The notes under the pieces are model-generated. The model worked only from the letters and a program-made list of their open reading frames with translations, had not been told where the DNA came from and did not search any database. The translations under genes were made by a program, and so were the position numbers. Shown here one piece after another: positions 1 through 6,369 of a DNA stretch of 16,912 nt. Where the stretch lies: contig JAGBBE010000137.1 in assembly GCA_017938645.1 (NCBI GenBank), positions 1-16,912 on the forward strand. The letters are read 5' to 3'. This DNA is from Clostridia bacterium. GTDB lineage: Bacteria > Bacillota_A > Clostridia > Christensenellales > Aristaeellaceae. How positions within the stretch are numbered: the stretch's first letter is position 1; every line of letters begins with the position of its first letter.

Positions 1-1
1 C

Positions 2-616
2 GTAGTACATGCTGTATACGCTGTCCTCATCCTTGGCGTTACGGCTTTCAAGAATGCCTGTGCGCATCACATGAGCACGAAGCGCTTTGCGGGCGTCGGC
101 ATCGTCGCTGACCTGCTCGCTGATGATATCCCTCGCGCCCTGCAGAGCTTCCTCAACGTTGGATACGCCTTTTTCTTCGCTGATGTAGGGCATAGCCAGC
201 TCTTCGGCGTTTGCTTTGCGTTCGTTTTGCATCAGCATAAGCAGAGCCAGAGGCTCAAGACCTTTTTCTCGTGCGATGGTTGCGCGCGTACGGCGCTTGG
301 GACGGAACGGACGGTAAATATCCTCCAGTTCGGTCATTGTTGCGGCGTTTGCAAGCTTGAGAGCGAGTTCTTCCGTCAGATTGCCCTGCTCGCTGAGCGC
401 CGACTCAATCTCGCCTCGTCTTTTTTCCAGCCCACGAAGATACTGCAGACGCTCAAATATTTCACGCAGAACTTGATCATCCAAAGAACCGGTCTGTTCC
501 TTGCGGTAACGGGCAATAAAGGGGATGGTATTTCCTTCGTCGATCAGACGAAGAACGTTTTCACACTGGGAGGGTTTTAAATTGAATTCCCGGCAGAGAA
601 TCTGCATAATATCCAT
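2..616 (-). CDS. tex: Tex-family RNA-binding transcription accessory protein, N-terminal part
   Basis: The gene is cut by the left window edge; about 205 residues from the start are visible out of roughly 710-780 in the family. The minus-strand translation begins MDIMQILCREFNLKPSQ and contains the Tex N-terminal signatures LIDEGNTIPFIARYRKE (about residues 25-41), LEDIYRPFRPKRRTRA (about 116-131) and RNAKDEDSVYSMYY near the cut. Family knowledge: Tex is a cytoplasmic nucleic-acid-binding protein with an N-terminal helical region, a YqgF-like domain, helix-hairpin-helix motifs and a C-terminal S1 domain; only the first region lies here. The start at 616 is chosen because it matches the usual Tex beginning (MDI...), with AGGAAG about 12 bases upstream; a second Met three codons later is possible. 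Transcription is divergent from the prolyl-tRNA deacylase gene. The identity is secure; the role of Tex is only broadly known. Confidence 0.93.
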   Translation of the reverse strand, partial: MDIMQILCREFNLKPSQCENVLRLIDEGNTIPFIARYRKEQTGSLDDQVLREIFERLQYLRGLEKRRGEIESALSEQGNLTEELALKLANAATMTELEDIYRPFRPKRRTRATIAREKGLEPLALLMLMQNERKANAEELAMPYISEEKGVSNVEEALQGARDIISEQVSDDADARKALRAHVMRTGILESRNAKDEDSVYSMYY

Positions 617-659
617 AGCGATATCAGACTTCCTTTTCTGAAATTCGAAAACGGGCATT

Positions 660-688
660 ATTATATCACGCGTTTTTCTTTTTGGCTA
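660..688 (-). promoter_or_regulatory. Promoter for tex (extended -10)
   Basis: On the minus strand an extended -10, TGATATAAT (668-660), has a -35-like TAGCCA (688-683) at a 17-base spacing. The predicted start of transcription is near 653, giving a leader of under 40 bases. The -35 box overlaps that of the divergent promoter by two bases. Confidence 0.55.
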
Positions 689-715
689 TACAAAAAGACC
701 GGTTTATTGTATGAT
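687..715 (+). promoter_or_regulatory. Promoter for the prolyl-tRNA deacylase gene
   Basis: A -35-like TATACA (687-692) and a -10-like TATGAT (710-715) are separated by 17 bases. Transcription would start near 722, about 24 bases before the ATG at 746. Each box matches consensus at four to five of six positions, so this is a moderate prediction. Confidence 0.45.
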
Positions 716-745
716 ACATATATCACCCAAAACGAGGCGAACAAT

Positions 746-1261
746 ATGGAACTGCTTGAAACGCGTCAGGAAGTACTGGCATTTCTGGATCATCACGGGA
801 TTCCTTACGAAATATACGAGCATGAGCGTGCTCATACTATCGAAGACTGTCTGAAAATGCCGTTTATCACGGAAAACGTAACCATCTGCAAGAACATTCT
901 TTTGTGCAATCGTCAGAAAACACAGTTTTATCTGATGCTGCTCAAACCGCTCACACCGTTTCGTACCGCTGTTGTAAGCAAGGCGCTTGGTGTGTCACGG
1001 CTGAGTTTTGCGCCTGAGGATGCGCTGGAGGAGAGGCTTCATCTGACCAGCGGAAGCGTGAGTCCGCTCGGCCTTTTGTTTGATCAGAAACATGAGATAG
1101 ACCTTTGCTACGAAACCGGTGTACGCGAAACCGAAAGAATTGCTTTTCATCCGTGCGACAACAGCGCAACCGTCATTTTTACACAAAAAGTTTTCTGGGA
1201 ACAGGTGGTTCCTGCACTTGGAATTGCACCCAGACCGGTTGTCCTTTCTGAAAACCTGTGA
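746..1261 (+). CDS. Prolyl-tRNA deacylase, ProX/PrdX type (YbaK-like editing domain)
   Basis: A 171-residue stand-alone editing protein. Family knowledge: ProX/PrdX enzymes act in trans in the cytoplasm to hydrolyse alanine mischarged onto tRNA-Pro, protecting translation fidelity. The sequence shows the fold's landmarks: CKNILLC with the conserved Lys at residue 49, VVSKALGVSRLSFA (about 76-89), the glycine/serine loop SGSVSPLGL (102-110) and HPCDNSATV (135-143). The length fits the single-domain family (about 160-180). An in-frame ATG at 707 exists, but 746 is preferred: GAGG lies just upstream, the predicted promoter sits at 687-715, and the domain begins directly with ETRQEVLAFLDHHGI. The gene stands alone between a divergent tex and a downstream gene that has its own promoter. 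Specificity for Ala-tRNA-Pro rather than another YbaK-family substrate is inferred from the SVSPLGL and HPxxN motifs. Confidence 0.87.
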   Translation: MELLETRQEVLAFLDHHGIPYEIYEHERAHTIEDCLKMPFITENVTICKNILLCNRQKTQFYLMLLKPLTPFRTAVVSKALGVSRLSFAPEDALEERLHLTSGSVSPLGLLFDQKHEIDLCYETGVRETERIAFHPCDNSATVIFTQKVFWEQVVPALGIAPRPVVLSENL

Positions 1262-1268
1262 CCGGGCA

Positions 1269-1298
1269 TTGACGAAATGCTTCAATAAGTTGTAAAAT
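1269..1298 (+). promoter_or_regulatory. Promoter for the HerA-like ATPase gene
   Basis: TTGACG (1269-1274) and TAAAAT (1293-1298) are 18 bases apart. The promoter begins only 8 bases after the stop of the preceding gene, so the ATPase gene is probably transcribed independently. Confidence 0.55.
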
Positions 1299-1328
1299 AA
1301 GACAACATGCTTGAGGAGGGAAATCCAT

Positions 1329-3245
1329 ATGTTTTATGATGGCAAGATCTGGGTCGGTACCGGAGAAGACCAGACCCCCGTATTCCTGCTTCCGCAGATG
1401 GCGAACCGTCACGGTCTCATCGCTGGCGCAACAGGCACCGGCAAATCCGTCACCCTGAAGGTGATGGCGGAAGGTTTCTCCGCCATGGGCGTTCCTGTAT
1501 TTCTTGGAGATATCAAGGGCGACCTGAGCGGTATGGTCAAGCCCGGAGAACAAAATGATAAAATTACTGAGCGCCTGATGAAAGTTGGCGTGCCGGAGTT
1601 CCGTCATGATAGCTATCCGACTGTTTTCTGGGATGTATACGGCGAACAGGGTCATCCCATTCGCGCAACTGTGAGCGAAATGGGTCCGATGCTTCTCTCT
1701 CGTATGCTCAATCTCAACGATACTCAGGCTGGCGTGCTCAACATCCTTTTCCGCGTGGCGGATGACGAAGGCATGCTTCTGGTAGATATCAAGGATATCA
1801 AGGCGATGCTTGCCTATGTGGGCGAGAATGCCAGCAAGTATACGCTGAATTACGGCAATGTCAGCAAGGCGACCATCGGCGCGATCCAGCGTGCGATTGC
1901 TGTGCTTGAAGATCAGGGAGGAGACAAGTTCTTCGGCGAGCCCTCTCTGAAGATCACCGACTGGATGCAGCTCGACGAAGAAGGCCGCGGGTTCATCAAC
2001 GTGCTGGCCTGCGACAAGCTGTTCCTCAGCCCGCTGATGTATTCCACCTTCCTGCTGTGGATGCTCAGCGAGCTCTATGAAATCCTGCCCGAATCCGGCG
2101 ATCTGGACAAGCCGCGCATGGTGTTCTTCTTCGACGAAGCGCATCTGCTCTTTGACGATTGCAGCAAGCAGCTGATGGACAAGATTGAACAGGTTGTCCG
2201 TCTGATTCGCAGCAAGGGTGTTGGTGTATACTTCATCACGCAGAATCCTACTGATCTGCCCATGAGCGTGCTTGGTCAGCTTGGCAACCGTGTGCAGCAT
2301 GCCCTGCGTGCATACACGCCTCTGGATCAGAAGGCTGTGAAGGTAGCTGCTCAGACCTTCCGCACCAATCCTGCCTTTGACACTGAAGAAGCGATTACGC
2401 AGCTCAAGACTGGCGAAGCACTGATCTCCTTCCTGGATGAAAACGGTGCTCCCGGCATTGTGACCCGCGCAACCGTTCTGCCTCCGCAGAGCTCCATGGG
2501 CGCTATCAGTGAAACGCTCCGTGCTACGTTTATCGAGACCAGCCCCTTCTGCGGTTTGTATGAAGAGGCTGTGGATCGCGATACGGCCTATGAATATCTG
2601 GTCGGCAAGATGACTGAAGCGGCAGAGGCAGCCCAGCAGCCGCAGTATGTGCCTTCTGCACCCGTGCTGCAGATGCCTGTGGCCCAGCCCGTTCAGTACA
2701 CTGCTCCTCAGCCCACGGCATCTGCCCAGGGCTTCATGGTGTTCGATCCTGCTACCGGCACCTATGTGCAGAAGCAGCTTGAAACCATGGCTTATTCTGA
2801 GCCCGCTCCGCAGCCTGTACAGGCTGCTCCCGTTCCTGCTGCACCTCCTGTGCAGCCTCAGGCTCCGCAGCACATTCAGCAGAATGTGCTTGTATACGAT
2901 CCTACCACCGGCATGTATGCGCAGAAGCTGATGACCATGACCTTCGATCCTGTGACCGGTCAGTACAAGCCTGTGCAGACTGAAGCTGAGCAGAAGGCTG
3001 CCAAGGAAGCAGCGCTTGCTCAGGCCAAGGTGGATAAGGAAGCTGCGAAGATTGAGAAGGAACGTCAGGCTGAAGAACGCCGCAAGCGTGCTGACGAGCT
3101 TCGTGAAGAACGTGCGGAGCGTGCCCGCCGCAACGACAGCATTCTTGGCCGAATCAAGAATACTGCCATTTCCACTGCCACCCGTACGCTTACCAGCTCT
3201 TTGACCCGTGGACTGCTTGGAACGCTCACTGGCAAGAAAAAGTAA
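1329..3245 (+). CDS. HerA-like DUF853 (YjgR-family) ATPase with repeat-bearing C-terminal tail
   Basis: A 638-residue P-loop ATPase of the DUF853/YjgR group, distantly related to HerA/FtsK motors. Biochemical role unknown; DNA or protein remodelling is the usual guess. Visible motifs: Walker A GATGTGKS (33-40), [11 protein letters not shown] (58-68), Walker B FFFDEAH (266-272), and the sensor/arginine-finger stretch ITQNPTDLP followed by [13 protein letters not shown]. The start at 1329 is set by AGGAGGG eight bases upstream; an earlier in-frame TTG at 1311 overlaps that site. The family is normally about 500 residues. Here residues about 445-550 form a Pro/Gln/Ala-rich linker carrying three copies of a [FY]DPxTGxY motif (472-479, 523-530, 539-546). 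A highly charged, probably coiled-coil segment (about 552-600) follows, then the basic family-typical tail (ILGRIKN ... [12 protein letters not shown]). There is no signal peptide or membrane segment, so it is cytoplasmic. The family call is firm; the tail's job is unknown. Confidence 0.88.
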   Translation: MFYDGKIWVGTGEDQTPVFLLPQMANRHGLIAGATGTGKSVTLKVMAEGFSAMGVPVFLGDIKGDLSGMVKPGEQNDKITERLMKVGVPEFRHDSYPTVFWDVYGEQGHPIRATVSEMGPMLLSRMLNLNDTQAGVLNILFRVADDEGMLLVDIKDIKAMLAYVGENASKYTLNYGNVSKATIGAIQRAIAVLEDQGGDKFFGEPSLKITDWMQLDEEGRGFINVLACDKLFLSPLMYSTFLLWMLSELYEILPESGDLDKPRMVFFFDEAHLLFDDCSKQLMDKIEQVVRLIRSKGVGVYFITQNPTDLPMSVLGQLGNRVQHALRAYTPLDQKAVKVAAQTFRTNPAFDTEEAITQLKTGEALISFLDENGAPGIVTRATVLPPQSSMGAISETLRATFIETSPFCGLYEEAVDRDTAYEYLVGKMTEAAEAAQQPQYVPSAPVLQMPVAQPVQYTAPQPTASAQGFMVFDPATGTYVQKQLETMAYSEPAPQPVQAAPVPAAPPVQPQAPQHIQQNVLVYDPTTGMYAQKLMTMTFDPVTGQYKPVQTEAEQKAAKEAALAQAKVDKEAAKIEKERQAEERRKRADELREERAERARRNDSILGRIKNTAISTATRTLTSSLTRGLLGTLTGKKK

Positions 3246-3254
3246 TTTGATTTC

Positions 3255-3293
3255 AAAAAACAGCTGGCGCTTACTGAGCGTCAGCTGTTTTTT
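3255..3293. terminator. Bidirectional rho-independent terminator shared by convergent genes
   Basis: The arms AAAAAACAGCTGGCGCT (3255-3271) and AGCGTCAGCTGTTTTTT (3277-3293) pair with a single G-T wobble around a short loop. A-tract and T-tract flank the GC stem on both sides, so it can stop transcription in either direction. The stop codon of the minus-strand regulator (3271-3273) sits at the loop, so the last codons of that gene form one arm. Confidence 0.85.
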
Positions 3294-4731
3294 GAAGTCC
3301 GAATTTTTGAATAAAACGATGATACATTTCGTTCAGAATACGCAGAGTGGTTTCCCGGGAATAGCATCTCTCATTTACCAAGGTTTCGAGGTAATAGGAG
3401 AGGTATTGTCGGGTAAACTCCGGGAACATCAGGAATACCGGATGGTATCCGCTGGCCAGATCGTAGTTGGTATCAGTTGCATCCAGTGAGACGCCGAGTT
3501 TATCGTAGCATTCCAGATTGTAGCGATGCTGAAAATGTGGGTCTTTCATCAGAAGCGGAGAAAAGTAAGGATTGTTTTCCGCATTGCTGAGCATCGTCTC
3601 AAAGATGACCTGCCGTTCTGCCGGAGTAAAAGGTCTGAAACCAACAAAGTGATCAAGGCTTACGCCGGTTTCCAGAAACTGTTCGCATCCGCGCTGAGTC
3701 ATAATCATATAGGCAGGCTTTCGCTTGTGATAAAAATTCTGGAAACGCTGCTCATGAATGGCGATGGTACGCTTGATGAGCACGGCCGCCTCCTTTTCGG
3801 AGAAGAAATCAGCTCCGTTGATGGCTGCTATAGCAATCTTCGTGGGAAATTGCTGGAAACACAGGCTGTTGGTTAGCGAGTAGGTGGCGCGGTTCAGCTC
3901 ATGACTGAGAAAGGTCATACACAGCGAGGTAAAATCCTCCTGCGGATTTTCGGTTTCTTTTAACGGACTAAGCTGAGAACGGATGGAATTGAATAGATTG
4001 GACATAAAATGGTAGATTTGACTGGCCTCGGCATTCGGAAGTTCAAAAAAGGATGAAGCATTTACCACAGAAATGTAGGATTCACGTTCTTTTCCATTTG
4101 TGATTCCGCGAATAGCAAGCATGTTTCCGCCGATCGGCGGAAGATCTTCGGAAGCAGATACATGAATTTCGAAAGGCTCGTACCTACAGTCAAACAGAAG
4201 CGGAAGGACTGTTGCAACATAGGTACCGGATCTTTGCCGCGTGGTTTCCTGACTGAGAAGATGACGCATGCGAATCTCTCTGTCTGGTTGATCAAATAGA
4301 GGACGGATGGCTTGAATCACACCGGGAAAACAACTGTTCAGGCAAAGGATTTCTACTTCCTCTGCCTGCTGATAGGCGCTGAATACCGAAGAGAGCGTCT
4401 TTCCTTCTGCGGAGAGCATCTCCATGGAGGAAGATGGAATTGTACCGGACAGAATATGATCGATTGCAGACTGAAACCGGTACTGTTCCAGACCAATCCT
4501 GCTGACTTCAAGAGAATGCTCAAGGGCCCATAGCTCTTCCGGAAGGAAAAGGCTGCAGGCTTTGATTTTTTCAAAGATGGAATTTCGCTTGGCTTCCGTG
4601 CCTTCTGCAGACATGAGCTGCTTGATATCCGAACGGGTACAGCCAATGCTTGTACAAAGCTGATTCGGCGTCAGTCCATGCTTTTGCATCAGCTTGTTCA
4701 GACAATGCGAAAAGGTGAGAATTTCAGCCAT
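3271..4731 (-). CDS. Helix-turn-helix transcriptional regulator with unrecognised C-terminal region
   Basis: A 486-residue protein. Only the N-terminus is recognisable: residues about 7-45 read as a Cro/C1-type helix-turn-helix, with GLTPNQLCTSIGCTRSDIK (19-37) matching the typical spacing of helices 2 and 3. The remaining ~430 residues match no domain I recognise; they are rich in Phe, Tyr and Leu with no clear transmembrane segment or signal peptide, so a large soluble sensor or oligomerisation module is likely. The ATG at 4731 has GGAGGAGG close upstream and a good promoter at 4772-4800. The gene is monocistronic, converges on the ATPase gene, and lies directly downstream, in the same orientation, of the DUF1343 gene but beyond a strong terminator. 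Whether it regulates the neighbouring DUF1343 or opp genes is unknown. Confidence 0.7.
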   Translation of the reverse strand: MAEILTFSHCLNKLMQKHGLTPNQLCTSIGCTRSDIKQLMSAEGTEAKRNSIFEKIKACSLFLPEELWALEHSLEVSRIGLEQYRFQSAIDHILSGTIPSSSMEMLSAEGKTLSSVFSAYQQAEEVEILCLNSCFPGVIQAIRPLFDQPDREIRMRHLLSQETTRQRSGTYVATVLPLLFDCRYEPFEIHVSASEDLPPIGGNMLAIRGITNGKERESYISVVNASSFFELPNAEASQIYHFMSNLFNSIRSQLSPLKETENPQEDFTSLCMTFLSHELNRATYSLTNSLCFQQFPTKIAIAAINGADFFSEKEAAVLIKRTIAIHEQRFQNFYHKRKPAYMIMTQRGCEQFLETGVSLDHFVGFRPFTPAERQVIFETMLSNAENNPYFSPLLMKDPHFQHRYNLECYDKLGVSLDATDTNYDLASGYHPVFLMFPEFTRQYLSYYLETLVNERCYSRETTLRILNEMYHRFIQKFGLQKTADAQ

Positions 4732-4771
4732 GCTGGCCTCCTCCTTTCATTTGTTTAGTTCAAGTGGATGC

Positions 4772-4800
4772 ATTATAGCACAGAAAGACGCAGACCCCAA
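4772..4800 (-). promoter_or_regulatory. Promoter for the helix-turn-helix regulator gene
   Basis: On the minus strand, TTGGGG (4800-4795), a 17-base spacer and TATAAT (4777-4772), preceded by TGC, make an extended -10 promoter. Transcription would start near 4765, about 35 bases before the ATG. Confidence 0.65.
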
Positions 4801-4823
4801 TGTATTTATTCTGTTTTTTGATG

Positions 4824-4848
4824 AAAAAACCCCGCCATATCGGCGGGG
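4824..4848 (-). terminator. Rho-independent terminator of the DUF1343 gene
   Basis: Read on the minus strand, CCCCGCC (4848-4842) and GGCGGGG (4836-4830) form a perfect seven-pair GC stem with a five-base loop, followed by six T (4829-4824). It starts 13 bases after the stop codon of the DUF1343 gene and insulates the regulator gene from it. Confidence 0.88.
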
Positions 4849-4860
4849 CGAATAAATCTG

Positions 4861-6048
4861 TTACTCGTAGAGTTCGTATTTCTTCTTGCGCTGGATGTAA
4901 CGCTCACGGTCAGGCGCATAGAAATCAACCAGCTGCTGAGCAGTCATACGGCCTTGGCTGAAGGCATCAGTGGCAAGCAGCTTGTCGATGTAGCGGGTGA
5001 AGGTGGGGGAGGATTCAGCCTCCTTGACCTCGTGTCCGGCGGAGCAATCCTTGTAGATGATGTTCTCCGGATACATTTCACGGATGATTTCCAGAATGGT
5101 CAGCGCCGTCAGGAAGGGACGGAACTCCATGCGGTCGTCAATGACGGTCTGAATGCCGTTGCAGACTTCGCCGGCATGCTTGGATGCGTTGGGACGGAAA
5201 TAGCACTGGCCGAAGCGTACGCCAGGGAGATTACGGGTCTTGAGGCGTGCAAGCAGAGCGTCGGCGTCAAGCCAGGGAGCGCCGACCAGTTCGAAGGGCT
5301 TGCTGGTGCCGCGGCCTTCGCTGATGGTGGCAACGCCTTCGAAGGCGCAGTAGCCGGCATACAGCAGGTTGGCAGTCACGCCATTGAGGCTGGGGGAAGG
5401 CAGCATCCACGGAACATCGGTTTCGTCATAGTACATATGACGCTTCCAGCCTGCAACAGGAATAATGGTCAGATCGCAGCCAATGTTGAATTCGCCGTTG
5501 ACGTAGCGGGCAAATTCACCCATCGTAAGAGCAATACGGGAAGGCAGTTCGAAATCGCCAACAATGGTGTGCATAGTGGGCGGGCACACGGTGCCTTCAA
5601 CGATTACGCCGCCAATGGGAGCGATACGGTCGAGCACAACCAGCTTCTTGTGATTGGCTGCACAGGAACGCATGATGGAAGCCAGGCAGTGAACATACTC
5701 GAAGAAACGCGTGCCAGCTTCACGGATGTCAAACACAACGATATCCACATCAGAAAGCATTTCTGCAGTGGGTGCGGTGCGTTCCAGATTGAAAATGCTT
5801 TCGGCGGTCAGGCCGGTTTTTGCGTCTACATATACGAGCACGCGCTCGCCATAGGTGAAGTCGGCACGAACGCCGTAAATGGTATTAAAGAGCTTTACCA
5901 CATTGTAACGCTCATTCAGAATATCCAGAACAGGCACCATGTCGTGATTGACGGCGCCGCCGCTGGTGATCACAGCAAGGCGATAACCCTTTAATTCCTG
6001 ATCGAGAAGATCCAACCGGTCAATACCACTGAGAACCTTGACTGGCAT
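4861..6048 (-). CDS. DUF1343 (NamZ/YbbC-like) exo-N-acetylmuramidase family protein, divergent
   Basis: A 395-residue, single-domain member of DUF1343. Characterised members such as Bacillus subtilis NamZ (YbbC) release MurNAc from the non-reducing ends of peptidoglycan fragments. Family landmarks visible: VLSGIDRLD (5-13), LKGYRLAVITSGGAV, IVVFDIREAGTRFFEYVH (about 102-119), VVLDRIAPIGG, GWKRHMYYDETDVPWMLPSP, EGVATISEGRGTSKPFELVG and HAGEVCNGIQ. Two oddities: there is no N-terminal signal peptide, although characterised NamZ is exported; and the conserved PEHGxRG motif, thought to carry a catalytic Glu, reads NTIYGVRA (55-62), so Glu and His are both missing. The start at 6048 has AAGGAG eight bases upstream. 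It is divergent from the opp operon across a palindrome-rich spacer. The family assignment is solid, but muramidase activity is uncertain; it may be a cytoplasmic paralogue with altered chemistry or a sugar-binding function. Confidence 0.83.
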   Translation of the reverse strand: MPVKVLSGIDRLDLLDQELKGYRLAVITSGGAVNHDMVPVLDILNERYNVVKLFNTIYGVRADFTYGERVLVYVDAKTGLTAESIFNLERTAPTAEMLSDVDIVVFDIREAGTRFFEYVHCLASIMRSCAANHKKLVVLDRIAPIGGVIVEGTVCPPTMHTIVGDFELPSRIALTMGEFARYVNGEFNIGCDLTIIPVAGWKRHMYYDETDVPWMLPSPSLNGVTANLLYAGYCAFEGVATISEGRGTSKPFELVGAPWLDADALLARLKTRNLPGVRFGQCYFRPNASKHAGEVCNGIQTVIDDRMEFRPFLTALTILEIIREMYPENIIYKDCSAGHEVKEAESSPTFTRYIDKLLATDAFSQGRMTAQQLVDFYAPDRERYIQRKKKYELYE

Positions 6049-6292
6049 AGTTTCAACTCCTTAATGATTTTGATTGTCTTCGGTATACGCGGATCTGATC
6101 CGTTCCGATTCCGAAATGAAACTAACTATACTTATTCTAGATAAAAGGCTATTTCCCCTTTTCACATTATGCATACAGACCGGAAAAACGTTAGTTAAAT
6201 ATCAAACGGCGTTTGTTTGCATGAAAAGATATGCAAGAAATTGTCGGATTGGATGAAAATTGTTTTTTTGTACTTTCTGTGCTGATTTGATA

Positions 6293-6321
6293 TTGATTTT
6301 ATCCAGAATGCATGATATCGT
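6293..6321 (+). promoter_or_regulatory. Putative promoter for the opp operon
   Basis: TTGATT (6293-6298), a 17-base spacer and TATCGT (6316-6321), preceded by TGA, give an extended -10 type promoter. Transcription would begin near 6328, just before the inverted repeat at 6331-6350. The -10 itself matches only four of six positions, which would suit a regulated promoter. Confidence 0.42.
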
Positions 6322-6330
6322 AGCCGATGT

Positions 6331-6350
6331 AATATTCATTCATGAATATT
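6331..6350. repeat. Perfect inverted repeat just upstream of the oppA ribosome binding site
   Basis: AATATTCAT (6331-6339) and ATGAATATT (6342-6350) are perfect inverted arms with a two-base spacer. The AAGGAGG of oppA starts 6 bases later (6356-6362). It sits between the predicted promoter and the gene, so it may be a downstream operator or a 5' mRNA hairpin. Confidence 0.6.
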
Positions 6351-6369
6351 CAATAAAGGAGGGACTATC

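Larger units (their letters stand above)
6049..6369. promoter_or_regulatory. Divergent, palindrome-rich intergenic regulatory region
   Basis: This 321-base gap separates the DUF1343 gene (leftward) from oppA (rightward) and has lower GC than either. I see no credible gene in it; a 60-codon frame lacks a ribosome binding site. It holds four inverted repeats: CGGATC-T-GATCCG (6090-6102), CAAACG-G-CGTTTG (6203-6215), TTGCAT-N8-ATGCAA (6217-6236) and a 9-base-arm repeat at 6331-6350. The first three could be operators. I could not find a convincing leftward promoter; the best -10-like site is TATAGT at 6130-6125 without a clear -35. Confidence 0.55.

Noticed and set aside
71..580. 169-codon plus-strand frame at the left edge
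   Set aside because: It is antisense to the tex N-terminus, which matches the family throughout.
1179..2873. Long open frame of 564 codons on the minus strand opposite the DUF853 ATPase gene
   Set aside because: It lies fully antisense to a gene with clear motifs, has no ribosome binding site, and its His/Arg/Leu-rich product resembles no protein family; it is a by-product of codon bias.
4954..5994. 346-codon open frame on the plus strand opposite the DUF1343 gene
   Set aside because: Antisense to a gene with convincing family motifs; no ribosome binding site and no recognisable product.
6119..6196. AACTAAC ... GTTAGTT inverted sequence flanking the centre of the intergenic region
   Set aside because: Only seven bases, about 60 bases apart, in AT-rich DNA; easily due to chance.
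6074..6256. 60-codon frame in the divergent intergenic region
   Set aside because: No ribosome binding site, no ATG at the frame's start and no recognisable features; it overlaps two of the palindromes.
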